DNA from: Planctomycetota bacterium
Lineage (GTDB): Bacteria > Planctomycetota > UBA8742 > UBA2392
Length of the DNA stretch: 64,000 nucleotides
Direction of reading: 5' to 3'
Assembly: GCA_016712285.1 (NCBI GenBank)
Contig: JADJRK010000001.1
Coordinates: forward strand, 1,984,001-2,048,000
Shown here: piece after piece, positions 42,025 to 55,422 of the stretch
Numbering within the stretch: position 1 is the first letter of the stretch
How the letters are laid out: the number at the start of each line of letters is the position of its first letter
Translations under genes and position numbers: made by a program
Notes under the pieces: generated by a model
Database searches by the model: none
What the model was told of the DNA's origin: nothing
Seen by the model: only the letters and a program-made list of their open reading frames with translations

Positions 42025-44292
42025 ATGGCACGCAACCAGCCCCAACCCGCAGACGAAGGCGCGATCCTTCGCGAGATCGCCACGAAGAAGATCGAGGCTG
42101 AACGCGTCCGGGTGCAACAGCTTGCGCAGGAAAATGAAAAGCTGCGCACCATCGCCGCGGACCTGCAGAAGAAGATCAGCGTCGCCAACGCCAAGGTCAG
42201 CGAACTTGAGCGCAAGCTCAAGCTGGGCTTGAACGACGCGCAGAAAGAATTCGACCAGGAGATCAAGGGCGAGCGCGAATCACTGAGCGCGGAAATCAAA
42301 GACCTGAAAGAGCGGCACCAGATCGAAATTCAGAAAGAGCGCGACCGCTGGGAAAAGCGCGTCGCCGACCTCGAAGCCCGCCACGTCAAGGATGTTGAGC
42401 GCCTGCAACAGCGCGGCGAACGCGAGATACAGAAGGTGCAGGGCACCGCCGAGACGATTGAGCAGCGCCTGGCCGACCTGCAGGAATCCCTCGACAACGA
42501 ACGCAAGGCCCGCCAGGAAGCCGAGCAGCGCCTGCGCAACCTTGACCAGACGGCCAAGCGCATCGGCGTGCGCACGGGCCAGGTGACCGGGTTTGAAGTC
42601 GATACACCCGAAGAGTTGCTGGATGTACTGGGCGAACTCGACGCCGAGGCACCGCTGAAAGTGATGCGCGCCGCGGTGCGCGACTTGCGCGGCGCCGCCA
42701 GCAACGTCGAGCGGGCGTTTGCCCGCGCCCTCAAGGGCGACGAGGGCCGCAAAGAACTGCATGACGCGGGCGGCCAGTTCAACGATGCGCGGGCGCTGCC
42801 CAGTACCGAAGAGCTGCCACCCAGCGCGGCCATGCTTGTCGAAGAGGCCTTCAACCTGATCGGCGAAGAAGTCGGCGAACGCATCAAGGGCCGCCATTAT
42901 TCGGCACTGATCAGCGCGATGGCCAACGAACTTGTGCGCGTGTTGCGCAACCAGCGCGAAGGCATGGACAAGTTGCAGCGCCTGGTGGAAATCGCCGAAG
43001 GCACAGAACTGGCCACCAGCGCCCGACTGCTGCTCAAGGGCGCCACGGGCCACCAGCAGGAGATTGCCGCCGCCAAGCTGCTGCAGGACGAGTTAAAGCA
43101 GGTCCAGGCCGAGGCGCGCGAACAGAAGGGCAAGGTCAAGAAGCTGTACGCCAGTGCCGAAAGCGGCATGGCCGGCGAGTGGGCGCTGAACGCCCTGCAG
43201 GCCATTGCTTCATTGCAGGCGCTGCCGGCCCCTGACCGCGAGGCGATTCGGCGACCGCTGTACAACCGCGTCGTCGAAAGCGCCAAGCTGGTGCAGGAAC
43301 GGATCGACGCGGCCATCAACCTCGGCGCCGGCGCCGAAGCCGCCCTGCGCGAAGCCGACGAAGCCTTCTCGGGCATGGAAGGCCTGGTCGCCAACATGAA
43401 CGAGCTGGTGGTAACGGCCCGCCGCCAGCTGATGAGCAAGGTTGACGGAGAGCAAGAGGCACGCGCGAAGCTTGAATCGGCCCGCCGGAAGGTCGGCGAA
43501 CTGGGCAAACGCGGCGCCCGCGCGATGGCGATTTTTGACGAGGCCTTCAAGGCCGCCGAGATGCTGCTCAACCAGTGGAAAGCAACGTACAAGGCCTACA
43601 CCGGCCTCGCGCGCGACGTGGACCGCATAGAAGGCAGCATTGAAGGCGCGATGCTGGACATCAACCAGCCCCTCGAAAGCGAGCAGGGCCGCAAGCTTTA
43701 CGGCATCATCCACGACCTGAGCGAGCACCTGCCCGAGTACCGCAGCTTGCAGATTCTGCGCCAGCGCATGTTCTTCCACCTTGAGAATGCCAAGCAGCGC
43801 CTGCCCGAGCTCAAGGCCGTTCGCGAAACCAGCCACCGCATCATGCGTGCCGTCGGCGAGCCGGACCACCACGACCACGCCCGCCAGTACCAGCTTTCCA
43901 TGGCAAGGCTCTACGACACGTGGGCTTACCTTGAAGAAGTGCGCGGCGGCACCCACAGCCAGCTCGCCGTCGCCGCCGAGCAGATTGAGCCCCTGATCGG
44001 CGAGACGCTGCTCTGGCTCAGCAGCACCAATATCGACCAGGTCAGCGATTACGAGCGCGATGAGGCCATGTACACCGCGGCCTACGTGCGCAAGCTCAAG
44101 CGCCACGTGTTGGGCATCCATGATCTCGCAAAGCAAAGCCGCGGCAGCGGCACTGAGCTTACGGCACAGTTCGAGCACCGCCTTGACACCATGCAGTTCC
44201 CGCCCGAGTGGCAACACATCCTGCAACGCCTGAAGAAGCCGGGCGGCCCGCAGGATGCCGACATCTCGCCCACCGAGCACGAGCCGCGCTAG
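42025..44292 (+). CDS. large coiled-coil protein of unknown function
   Basis: A 755-residue soluble protein. The first ~190 residues are a long charged coiled coil (KIEAERVRVQQLAQENEKLR, RHQIEIQKERDRWEKRV, DNERKARQEAEQRLRNLDQT). A mixed domain follows (VDTPEELLDVLGELDAEAPL, then LLVEEAFNLIGEEVGE-like helices), and the C-terminal 350 residues are again helical (ALREADEAFSGMEGLVANM, KLYGIIHDLSEHLPEYRSL). There is no ATPase motif, signal peptide or membrane segment. I do not recognise a family. It ends 42 bases before the ABC-F gene on the same strand. Confidence 0.65.
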   Translation: MARNQPQPADEGAILREIATKKIEAERVRVQQLAQENEKLRTIAADLQKKISVANAKVSELERKLKLGLNDAQKEFDQEIKGERESLSAEIKDLKERHQIEIQKERDRWEKRVADLEARHVKDVERLQQRGEREIQKVQGTAETIEQRLADLQESLDNERKARQEAEQRLRNLDQTAKRIGVRTGQVTGFEVDTPEELLDVLGELDAEAPLKVMRAAVRDLRGAASNVERAFARALKGDEGRKELHDAGGQFNDARALPSTEELPPSAAMLVEEAFNLIGEEVGERIKGRHYSALISAMANELVRVLRNQREGMDKLQRLVEIAEGTELATSARLLLKGATGHQQEIAAAKLLQDELKQVQAEAREQKGKVKKLYASAESGMAGEWALNALQAIASLQALPAPDREAIRRPLYNRVVESAKLVQERIDAAINLGAGAEAALREADEAFSGMEGLVANMNELVVTARRQLMSKVDGEQEARAKLESARRKVGELGKRGARAMAIFDEAFKAAEMLLNQWKATYKAYTGLARDVDRIEGSIEGAMLDINQPLESEQGRKLYGIIHDLSEHLPEYRSLQILRQRMFFHLENAKQRLPELKAVRETSHRIMRAVGEPDHHDHARQYQLSMARLYDTWAYLEEVRGGTHSQLAVAAEQIEPLIGETLLWLSSTNIDQVSDYERDEAMYTAAYVRKLKRHVLGIHDLAKQSRGSGTELTAQFEHRLDTMQFPPEWQHILQRLKKPGGPQDADISPTEHEPR

Positions 44293-44334
44293 CCCGCCCC
44301 CGTCGCACGCGGCGTTCTTTGCTATGCTCGCGAC

Positions 44335-46245
<1,911 letters not shown>

Positions 46246-46254
46246 TGGCGCCGG

Positions 46255-47856
46255 TTAGGGTTGCATGGCCTTCCAGAGTGCCGGATGAAATCGCTTCATC
46301 GCGCTGAACTCGGCTGGTGAGCGTTGCTGCATTCGATCCAGCAGCGCATGCTTCAACTCGGGCCGAAACTCTGCCGGCAGCCAGCCCCGGAACACGGTCG
46401 CGGGCCGGTTCTCGTTGATTGCCGACTCAAGTTCCGCCAGCAGCGCGCGGCCCGCGAACACACTCTCTTCAAGCAGCGTACCCTTCTTCAGCTTCAGGGC
46501 CGTGTAGGCGCGCTCCATGCCACCCAGCAGTTCGCGGGCAATGACCAGCCAACGCCGCTGCGGCGGCTCGGCTCGCAGTCGGGATGTGCCGACCGCGGAC
46601 TTGGCCGTTGTCGCCGACGAAACCGCAATGCGCAGCCGCCAGATATCGCAGAACTCAGGAATGTAAACCGCCGATGCCGCGACCTCAAATTCGGTGCGCG
46701 AGCGCTCGATCAACTCGTGCGCCGCCTGCTCGTGCCCGCAAAGCAGTTCAAGACCCGCCTGCGACGCCAACGTGGCCGCATAGCGCTGGTGCACGCCATG
46801 TTCGCGCGCGATGTCAGAGGCCTGCGCAAGCAAATCACGCGCTTCTTCAAGGCGTCCGGTACGGCTGTGGACTTCCGCCAGATTGGAGGCGCAGAATGCG
46901 TACGAGTTGCGCATGCCCGCCTGCTGGATGGTATCCATCGCAAGTCGGATCATCCACTCAGCTTCTTCCAGCTTACCAGTCAGCAGCAACTGTCGCCCGA
47001 GATTCGATTGCGCGATGGAGGTACCCACCTCGTTGTCGGCGCGACGAAACGCTTCGATCAGCGCGCGATACTCGGCAATGGCTTCCTCGCGCCTCCCGCT
47101 CGAGGACAGCAGATTGGCCAGATTGCCGCGCGTGGCCAATGTCAGGTTTCGATGAGTGGACCCATCCAGCAGCTTAAGCGCTTGGCGCAGGGTCTGCTCT
47201 GCGCCCGCAATGTCGCCCTCGATGTCGAGAAAGTTTGCGCGTGTCGCCATGACCCAGCCGACCATCCCGGCGTCTGAGGTACGTTCGGCGGCGGCTTCGG
47301 CTTCGCGGTGCCACCGTCTCGCTGCCTCGATGTTTCCCACTTGCAGCGCAAGATTTGTCCGGGAAACAAGTGCCTCGGCGACCAGAAGATAAGAGTGTTC
47401 CGCCGTGGCAAGTTCAATGCAGAGCGCGAAAGACTCATCTGCACGCTCCCCCCGCCCCAGCGACCGGTATATGTTCGCGGCCTCCACTGCAGCGGATGCG
47501 TGAATCGGCCGCCAGAAACACGGCAGGGCCAGAATGCGTTGCGAAGTCGCCAGCGCCGCCTGGGCCTGATGCGTGCGAACCGCGTGCATCATCGCCCGGT
47601 AGAGAAACTGTGTTTCCAGCTGCTGCAGCTCCGCGATCTGCGACAGGGCCGCGCCGTCCTGCGCCGCGCCCGCGTGATCCGCAAGTTCACGCGCGACACG
47701 CTCAAGCTGCCCGCGAAACTCGCACTCGATCACTCCGATCGCCGCAACATGCAGCAGCGAGCGCGCCGACGGCACCTGAAGCTGATAAGCCACCTCGCGA
47801 TAAATCGCGTGCCGGAAAAGGTAGATGTCTTCGGCCGATGGCACGGTCGCGCCCAT
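46255..47856 (-). CDS. TPR protein resembling the C-terminal half of a STAND-type regulator
   Basis: About 533 residues from ATG 47856 (the open frame continues to 47937 without protein-like sequence). It begins YLFRHAIYREVAYQLQVPSA then SLLHVAAIGVIE. That stretch matches the F-R-H-x-x-x-x-E-V-A-Y link found between the ATPase and TPR regions of adenylate-cyclase, AfsR-like and kinase-linked STAND proteins. The rest is TPR-like: VEAANIYRSLGRGERADESF, LATRGNLANLLSSSGRREEA, IAQSNLGRQLLLTGKLEEAE, CASNLAEVHSRTGRLEEARD. No NTPase, kinase or cyclase domain precedes it in this window. It may be a truncated gene or a free-standing TPR unit. Confidence 0.7.
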   Translation of the reverse strand: MGATVPSAEDIYLFRHAIYREVAYQLQVPSARSLLHVAAIGVIECEFRGQLERVARELADHAGAAQDGAALSQIAELQQLETQFLYRAMMHAVRTHQAQAALATSQRILALPCFWRPIHASAAVEAANIYRSLGRGERADESFALCIELATAEHSYLLVAEALVSRTNLALQVGNIEAARRWHREAEAAAERTSDAGMVGWVMATRANFLDIEGDIAGAEQTLRQALKLLDGSTHRNLTLATRGNLANLLSSSGRREEAIAEYRALIEAFRRADNEVGTSIAQSNLGRQLLLTGKLEEAEWMIRLAMDTIQQAGMRNSYAFCASNLAEVHSRTGRLEEARDLLAQASDIAREHGVHQRYAATLASQAGLELLCGHEQAAHELIERSRTEFEVAASAVYIPEFCDIWRLRIAVSSATTAKSAVGTSRLRAEPPQRRWLVIARELLGGMERAYTALKLKKGTLLEESVFAGRALLAELESAINENRPATVFRGWLPAEFRPELKHALLDRMQQRSPAEFSAMKRFHPALWKAMQP

Positions 47857-48057
47857 GGGTACCCGGGGTAGGTCAGTATAAGACGCCAAAGCGCCAAGCG
47901 GGCGCCGTAACGAACTTCTAAATCTGTACGCCGGCACCCATGCTGCTCAACCTGCACCCGCGCCCGTTTCTGTTGGCAACTGGATTCCGCCCACCTAGAC
48001 TGCAGCCTTCGACGCCAAGTGCAGCCTTGCGGACCGGACCATCCGGCGGAGTCTCGT

Positions 48058-49815
48058 ATGCGTTATCTGGCGCTTCTACTGTTGTGCGGGACACTCTCAG
48101 CAGCCGAGATCTTTGTTGCGCCTTCGGGCAACGATACTACCGGCACCGGGGCCATTGGCGCGCCCTTTGCCACGCTTTCGCGCGCGCACCAGGCTGCGGC
48201 TTCGGGGGACACGATCACGTTTCGCGCCGGCACTTACAGCGGCGGGGTTTACATCACCAAGAGTAACCTGACCTTCCAGGGCTATACCGGCGAAACGGCT
48301 GTCATTTCGCTGCCGAACAACGTGAGCGGCCAGGATGTCGCCTTCTACCTTGGCACGGCGGGCAACTGCACCGTGCGGCGCCTTACCCTGCAGGGTGGTT
48401 TCTACTACGCGATCAAGATCGACACCGGGCCCTGCCTGGTGGAGGACTGCCGCATCCATGGCAGCGGCCGCGACTGCGTGAAAATCCCGGGCGCCGACAA
48501 CATCACGATCCGCCGCTGCGAGATCTATGACAGCGGCTTGCGCGATCCCAGCAACGCCGAGGGCATCGACAACGTCAACGGCGACTACATGCTGGTGCAG
48601 GATTGCTACATCCACGACATCGCCACCAACGGCGTGTACCCCAAGGGCGGCAGTATCGGCAGCATCATTGAGCGCTGCCTGATTCGCAATTGCGGGCAGA
48701 AGGGCATCAGCATGGCACAGTCCAGCGGCTTGCAGTTCTACGACACTAACCAAAACCCCGAGTACTACTCGTGCCGCGACTGCATCGCCCGCAACAACAT
48801 CATCGAGGACTGTGTCGGCAGCGGCATCGACCTTGAATCAGCCCTGCGCGCCAGGGTCTACAACAACACCATGGTCAACGTGGCGCAAAGCCAGCAGGGC
48901 GGCATGCGCATCGCCAGCGCCGACAAGGGCGGAACGGTCGGGATTGTGCAGTGCCGCGACTGCGAGATTCGCAACAACATCATCGTGCTGCCCAGCACCG
49001 GCACACGCCCCGCCGTGTTCATGGGCAACAACAGCCACGCCGGCACGCTGACCATGAGCAACAACCGCTACTACAAAACCGGCGGCACCGCCGTCTTCTG
49101 GTGGGAACCGACGAGCTACAGCCTCACCCTCGCGACCTGGAAATCCACCAGCGGCACGGACACCAACAGCACCGAGGGCGACCCGCAACTTGCGGCAAGC
49201 TGGCACCTGAACACCGGCAGCCCGTGCATTGACGCGGGCATGACGATCTCCGGTTTCAGCGACGACTACGACGGCAACACTCGCAGCGGCACATGGGACA
49301 TCGGCGCCGACGAAACAGGCGGCACGGCCCTGCCCACACCGCCTGCATCGGGCACCATCGGCACCGGCGGCGGACAGCCGGGCGCGGGCACTCCCGCCGC
49401 GCCGACCGGGTTGGCCTACACCGGCACCGTAGACCTGACCTGGCAGGACAACAGCAGCAACGAGACAGGTTTTCGCATTGAGCGAAGGCCCAGCGGCGGC
49501 GTTTTCACCACACTGGCGACGGTCGCAGCCGACGTGACCAGCCACAGCGACACGACAGCCACCAGCGGCACATGGATCTACCGGGTGATCGCCTACAACG
49601 CCGGCGGCGACAGCTCGCCAAGCAACCAGGTCTCAGTGACCGTGGGCGGCGGCGGTGGCGGCAGCAAGTCCAAGGGCAGCAGCGGTGGCGGTGGTTGTTC
49701 GGCCGACCCTGGTGCGCCGGGGGCTGCGCTGATGCTGTCGGGGCTGCTGGTTGCGGCGGTGTGCCGGCCCAAACGCTGCAGTGCAGTGTTGCGCTGCACA
49801 GACAAAGTCTGCTAG
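48058..49815 (+). CDS. secreted right-handed beta-helix / Fn3-like protein with GGGGC C-terminal sorting signal, copy 1
   Basis: A 585-residue exported protein from ATG 48058 with a short signal peptide (MRYLALLLLCGTLSAAE). Residues ~17-370 show the parallel beta-helix repeat pattern of pectate-lyase-like folds (SNLTFQGYTGETAVI, NITIRRCEIYDSG, YMLVQDCYIHDIATNGVY, ARVYNNTMVNVAQS). The next part, GNTRSGTWDIGADETGG, is a usual end of such domains. A fibronectin-III-like domain follows (VDLTWQDNSSNETGFRIER, WIYRVIAYNAGGDSSPSN). The end is a tripartite sorting signal: GSSGGGGCSADPGAPG, a hydrophobic helix, then CRPKR. Carbohydrate binding or cleavage is possible but no catalytic residues can be named. 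Confidence 0.82.
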   Translation: MRYLALLLLCGTLSAAEIFVAPSGNDTTGTGAIGAPFATLSRAHQAAASGDTITFRAGTYSGGVYITKSNLTFQGYTGETAVISLPNNVSGQDVAFYLGTAGNCTVRRLTLQGGFYYAIKIDTGPCLVEDCRIHGSGRDCVKIPGADNITIRRCEIYDSGLRDPSNAEGIDNVNGDYMLVQDCYIHDIATNGVYPKGGSIGSIIERCLIRNCGQKGISMAQSSGLQFYDTNQNPEYYSCRDCIARNNIIEDCVGSGIDLESALRARVYNNTMVNVAQSQQGGMRIASADKGGTVGIVQCRDCEIRNNIIVLPSTGTRPAVFMGNNSHAGTLTMSNNRYYKTGGTAVFWWEPTSYSLTLATWKSTSGTDTNSTEGDPQLAASWHLNTGSPCIDAGMTISGFSDDYDGNTRSGTWDIGADETGGTALPTPPASGTIGTGGGQPGAGTPAAPTGLAYTGTVDLTWQDNSSNETGFRIERRPSGGVFTTLATVAADVTSHSDTTATSGTWIYRVIAYNAGGDSSPSNQVSVTVGGGGGGSKSKGSSGGGGCSADPGAPGAALMLSGLLVAAVCRPKRCSAVLRCTDKVC

Positions 49816-49871
49816 TCTTTTCGCTTCGACGCCAACGCAGCTCGTTCGCCACCTGGTGGCACGAGGAACCC

Positions 49872-51638
49872 ATGATACGCACCACGCTATGCACGACGCT
49901 GGTCGCCATGTGCAGCGCGCTCTGCGCCGCTGACATTTACGTCGCCACAACCGGCAGTGACACGACCGGCACGGGTGCGATCGGCACGCCTTACGCCACG
50001 CCGCGTCACGCGGCCCAGCAGGCGGTGGCCGGCGACACCATTATCCTTCGCGCGGGGACTTACGCCGGCAACGTTGAGCTGAACAAAGACAACCTGACCT
50101 TGCGCTCCTACACCGGAGAGTGGGCCGTCATCCACATGCCCAACAGCGGTACCACCAACGTGACACTTTGGGTGTACAACACCGGCACGCGCATTGAGCG
50201 CCTTGAGATCAGCGGCGGCAGCCCCTACAGCGTGCATGTCGTGCCGCCCTGCAACGGCTGTGAGTTCGCGGATTGCAAGATTCACGGCGCGGACTGGATC
50301 GGCATCAAGGTAAGCCAGCCCGACAACGTGACGTTGCGCCGCTGCGAAATCTACGACACCGGCAGCGTGACCGCGGGCGGCATGGGCATTGATTGCGTGA
50401 ACGGCGACAACATCCTGATCCAGGATTGCCACTTCCACGATTGCAACGGCACCGGCATCTACCTGAAAGGCGGCCTCAGAAATGCGTTGGTAGAGCGCAA
50501 CCTGGTGCGCAACGTGGCGGGCGATGGCATCTTGCTTGGCGAAAGCACTGGCGTCGCGTTCATGGACACCGTCGGGAACCCTGAACTGTACGAGGCCATC
50601 GACGGCGTTGTGCGCAACAACATCGTCGCCAACGTCGCCGCGAGCGGGCTGGTCACCTACGGCAGCCTGCGCTGCAAGATCTACAACAACACTGTGTACA
50701 ACTGCGCCACCGGCACCGGCGGCGCGGGCCTGCGGCTGATCAAGGGCGCACACGCTGGCTACCCCGACACGCCGATCAAGCAGACTGAGTTCGTGAACAA
50801 CATCGTCGTGCCGGGCCAGGCATCGCGGCCGTTTGTTCAAGTCACTACCGGCAGCCACGACGGGACCGTGATTTTCAACTACAACCGCTACTTCAACCTG
50901 GGCACGCCGAGCGGCGTGTTCTGGGACGAACTGGTGGCAGCCACCGCGGCTTACAACCTCAGCCTGGCGCAGTGGCAGACGCGCACCGGGTTCGACACCA
51001 ACTCAACTACGGGTGACCCCGGCGCAAGCGCGACCACCTATCACCTGGGTGGCGGCAGCGCGTGCATTGACGCCGCGACCACGTTCGCCAGCTTCGTGGA
51101 CGACTACGACGGCAACACGCGCACTGGCACATGGGACATCGGCGCAGACGAGTCAGGCGGCACAGCACTGCCAACCCCGCCGGCAGCCGGCACCGTTGGC
51201 ACCGGCGGAGGTGTTGGCGCACCCGGATCGCCCACTGCTCCGACCAACCTGACTGCCACGGGCACCGTGACGCTGAACTGGCAGGACAACAGCGGCAACG
51301 AAACCGGCTTTCGTATTGAGCGCCGCTCTGCGCCAGCAGGAACGTACGCGACGCTGACCACGGTCGCCGCCAACACCACCAGCCACACTGATGACCCGGG
51401 CCCCGGCAGCTGGTACTACCGGGTGTATGCCGTGAACGCCGCCGGCGACAGCGCCGCGAGCAACGAAGCGAACATCTCGGTGCCAGTGGTTGACCCGTCG
51501 CCCCCCGGCAAGAAAGACAGCGGTGGCGGCGGTTGCAGCGCGCAGCCATCCGGGCCAGCCGCCTGGATGTGCCTGGCGCTGGCTGCCAGTGCGACGTTGA
51601 TCCCTGCAGGCCGCAACCGCTGGCGTCACTCGGCCTGA
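49872..51638 (+). CDS. secreted right-handed beta-helix / Fn3-like protein with GGGGC C-terminal sorting signal, copy 2
   Basis: A 588-residue tandem paralogue of 48058-49815, starting 56 bases after it. ATG 49872 follows GAGGAA; the open frame upstream belongs to the end of copy 1 in another frame. Signal peptide (MIRTTLCTTLVAMCSALCAA), same beta-helix (DNLTLRSYTGEWAVIHMP, NVTLRRCEIYDTGSVTAGG, NILIQDCHFHDCNGTGIYLK) and Fn3-like domain (VTLNWQDNSGNETGFRIERR). The sorting signal is again KKDSGGGGCSAQPSG, a hydrophobic helix (AAWMCLALAASATLIPAG) and RNRWR. The pair is collinear over the full length, a direct duplication that has had time to diverge. Confidence 0.83.
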   Translation: MIRTTLCTTLVAMCSALCAADIYVATTGSDTTGTGAIGTPYATPRHAAQQAVAGDTIILRAGTYAGNVELNKDNLTLRSYTGEWAVIHMPNSGTTNVTLWVYNTGTRIERLEISGGSPYSVHVVPPCNGCEFADCKIHGADWIGIKVSQPDNVTLRRCEIYDTGSVTAGGMGIDCVNGDNILIQDCHFHDCNGTGIYLKGGLRNALVERNLVRNVAGDGILLGESTGVAFMDTVGNPELYEAIDGVVRNNIVANVAASGLVTYGSLRCKIYNNTVYNCATGTGGAGLRLIKGAHAGYPDTPIKQTEFVNNIVVPGQASRPFVQVTTGSHDGTVIFNYNRYFNLGTPSGVFWDELVAATAAYNLSLAQWQTRTGFDTNSTTGDPGASATTYHLGGGSACIDAATTFASFVDDYDGNTRTGTWDIGADESGGTALPTPPAAGTVGTGGGVGAPGSPTAPTNLTATGTVTLNWQDNSGNETGFRIERRSAPAGTYATLTTVAANTTSHTDDPGPGSWYYRVYAVNAAGDSAASNEANISVPVVDPSPPGKKDSGGGGCSAQPSGPAAWMCLALAASATLIPAGRNRWRHSA

Positions 51639-51793
51639 GCGCGACAGCAGGCGTATCGCTGCAAATGCCGTTCACGCACTCCTGCATGGTGTCGTGATGC
51701 CCCGCAACAGCGGGCACGTTTACATTCAACATGGCGGGGTGTAATCGACGCAGCTTGCAGAGTCAGTACATTGGCGGCACGAGAGGAGACACT

Positions 51794-52189
51794 ATGGAAA
51801 TGCTCGATTTCTTCTGGCCAGAGTGGGCCCAGGCCCGCCAGCTGCGCGAGATTGCACACGCACTCAAAACCGGCGGCGGCCGCAAGACCTCGCCCACGCG
51901 CATCGCCGTGGACTTGCAGGCCGACATCAACTCGCTGGCGCTGGTGTGCATGAGCCTGATGGCTGCGCTTGTCGAGAAGGGTGTGATCAGCGAGCTCGAC
52001 TTGCAGATGCATCTGCAGAAACTGGACGAGCTTGACGCGGAAGATGACGGCGGCCTCGACCCTGATTTGATGCGTGGCGCCCTGGGGCTGAAAAAGAACA
52101 AGCCGCGTGCCCTGCCCTCAAGCGCCAAGCTGCCGAAGAAGCAAGCCAAGGGCAGCCCAGTCCCGGAACGCCAGAAGAAAGCACGATAG
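51794..52189 (+). CDS. hypothetical protein
   Basis: A 131-residue soluble protein from ATG 51794 (GGAG six bases upstream). The start is EMLDFFWPEWAQARQLREIA; a helical middle (SLALVCMSLMAALVEKGVIS, LDLQMHLQKLDELD) leads to a basic low-complexity tail (KKNKPRALPSSAKLPKKQAK). No membrane helix, signal peptide or metal motif. Function unknown; a single gene between the beta-helix pair and the convergent aldolase gene. Confidence 0.55.
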   Translation: MEMLDFFWPEWAQARQLREIAHALKTGGGRKTSPTRIAVDLQADINSLALVCMSLMAALVEKGVISELDLQMHLQKLDELDAEDDGGLDPDLMRGALGLKKNKPRALPSSAKLPKKQAKGSPVPERQKKAR

Positions 52190-52209
52190 CGCCCGCCAGC
52201 GGTCGGCCG

Positions 52210-53136
52210 CTAGGCTTTGCCGGCGCTGCCCAGGAGTTTCATCTTTTCCTTGATCAGCTCCTTCACTGCGTCGCGGGCTGGGCCGAGGAACTTTCTTGGG
52301 TCGAACTCGCCGGGCTTGTCGTGCATGAGCTTGCGCAGCACGGCTGTCCACTTCAGGCGCAGGTCGGTGTCGATGTTCACCTTGTTGATGCCGTTCTTGA
52401 TGGCGTGCGCGTAGCTTTCGGCGTCGAGGCCCTTGGCGCCCTCGATCTTGCCTCCGTACTGGTTGATCAGCTTCACGCTCTCGGCGTCAACGCTGCTCGC
52501 GCCATGCAGCACCAGTGGAATCTTCAGCTTGTCCTTGATCACCTTGATGCGGTCGAAGTCGATGCGGTTTTCGCCCTTGAACTTGTATGCCCCGTGGCTG
52601 GTTCCTACAGCTACGGCAAGGGCGTCACAGCCCGACTCGGCATGAAAGCGCACGGCTTCGGCGGGATCGGTCAGGCGCGCGTCGCGCTCGTCGACATCTA
52701 CGTCGTCTTCAATGCCGCCAAGGCGGCCAAGTTCGGCCTCAACGGTGATGCCGCCGTGGGAGTGCGCGTAATCGACGGCCTGTCTGGTGAGCGCGATGTT
52801 TTCGTCAAGCGAGTGGTGGCTGCCGTCGATCATCACGCTTGTGAAGCCGGCATCGACGCACATCTTTACGTCGTCCATGTTCGCGCCGTGGTCGAGGTGC
52901 AACGCAACCGGCGCCTTGATCTGGTCGGCCATGGTGCGGGTCATCGACACAAGGTTCTTGATGCCGCCGTACTTGATCGCGCCCGTAGACAGCGCCACGA
53001 TCACCGGTGACTTCATTTCTTCAGCCGCGTCGAGCGCCGATTGCAGGAACTCAAGGTTGGAAAAGTTGAACTGGCCGATCGCGTAGTATTCGCGGTTGGC
53101 TTTCTCGTACATCTTGCCAAGAATTTCGAGCGGCAT
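52210..53136 (-). CDS. fba: class II fructose-bisphosphate aldolase
   Basis: A 308-residue zinc-dependent aldolase of glycolysis and gluconeogenesis. The zinc histidines and catalytic residues are in VALHLDHGANMDDVKMCVDA, MIDGSHHSLDENI and the GHGG-like LVLHGASSVDAE; VAVGTSHGAYKF and NGINKVNIDTDLRLKW bind the phosphates. EAELGRLGGIEDDVDVD is the usual class IIB insert. Tagatose-bisphosphate or ketose-bisphosphate aldolases are close relatives, so the exact substrate is inferred. Single gene. Confidence 0.94.
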   Translation of the reverse strand: MPLEILGKMYEKANREYYAIGQFNFSNLEFLQSALDAAEEMKSPVIVALSTGAIKYGGIKNLVSMTRTMADQIKAPVALHLDHGANMDDVKMCVDAGFTSVMIDGSHHSLDENIALTRQAVDYAHSHGGITVEAELGRLGGIEDDVDVDERDARLTDPAEAVRFHAESGCDALAVAVGTSHGAYKFKGENRIDFDRIKVIKDKLKIPLVLHGASSVDAESVKLINQYGGKIEGAKGLDAESYAHAIKNGINKVNIDTDLRLKWTAVLRKLMHDKPGEFDPRKFLGPARDAVKELIKEKMKLLGSAGKA

Positions 53137-53166
53137 TGGCGTCTCCAGTACGACGGATGGGACCGG

Positions 53167-53202
53167 TGGGACCTATGCGTCCCATATGTCCTATAGGTCC
53201 CA
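53167..53202. repeat. 10-bp inverted repeat
   Basis: TGGGACCTAT (53167-53176) and ATAGGTCCCA (53193-53202), a perfect stem around 16 bases which contain another half copy (GTCCCATATG). It lies between the end of orn and the start of fba and has no T-run. Confidence 0.6.
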
Positions 53203-53214
53203 TCGCCGCTGCGT

Positions 53215-53754
53215 TCAAGCGTTCATGATGTGTTCGCGGTAGTACTTCAACTCGGTGATGCTGTCGCGGATGTCGGCGAGTGCAGTGTGGTCTTTGCCCG
53301 GCTTCTCGAACTTCGGCGTGTCCGGGTACCAGGCCCGTGTAAGCACCTTCAGCGTGCTTACGTCCACCTGCCGATAGTGCAGATAGCCCTCAAGCGCGGG
53401 CATGTAGCGCACCATGAACCGCCGGTCCTGGTGAATGCTGTTGCCGGCCAGTACACCTTCGCCGGGTTTGCAGTGCTTGGCGACCAGCGCGAGCGTTGCC
53501 GCTTCGGCTTCTTTGAGCTCGGTGCGGCTTGCGCGCACGCGGTTGATCAGGCCGTTGCCGGTGTGCATGTCGCGCACGAAGGGGCTCATGCGTTCCAGCG
53601 CGTCTTCGGGCTGAAAGATGACGGCGTGGTACTCGGCCACGGGCTTGAGATCTGCGCCGGTGATGATGCAGGCGATTTCCAGAATGACGTCGCTGTCCGG
53701 GTTCAGCCCGGTCATCTCAAGGTCAATCCAGATCAGTTTGAGTTCTGCTTCCAT
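53215..53754 (-). CDS. orn: oligoribonuclease
   Basis: A 179-residue DEDDh 3'-5' exonuclease that removes nanoRNAs at the end of RNA decay. ATG 53754. Motif I is LIWIDLEMTGLNP (Asp, Glu), motif II is in GNSIHQDRRFMVRYMP (Asp), and motif III is DHTALADIRDSITEL (His, Asp). Other orn signatures are VILEIACIITG and HTGNGLINRV. Length matches E. coli Orn (181). Upstream DNA (53755-53844) holds degenerate GGAAC/GTTCC-rich repeats only. Confidence 0.95.
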   Translation of the reverse strand: MEAELKLIWIDLEMTGLNPDSDVILEIACIITGADLKPVAEYHAVIFQPEDALERMSPFVRDMHTGNGLINRVRASRTELKEAEAATLALVAKHCKPGEGVLAGNSIHQDRRFMVRYMPALEGYLHYRQVDVSTLKVLTRAWYPDTPKFEKPGKDHTALADIRDSITELKYYREHIMNA

Positions 53755-53844
53755 TCGTTCTGAGTTCCGCGTTCTGCGTTCCAAGTTCAACATCAGGCCG
53801 CGCGTGTGCGCGACCAAACTCGGAACTCGGAACCCGGAACTGTC

Positions 53845-55422
<1,578 letters not shown>

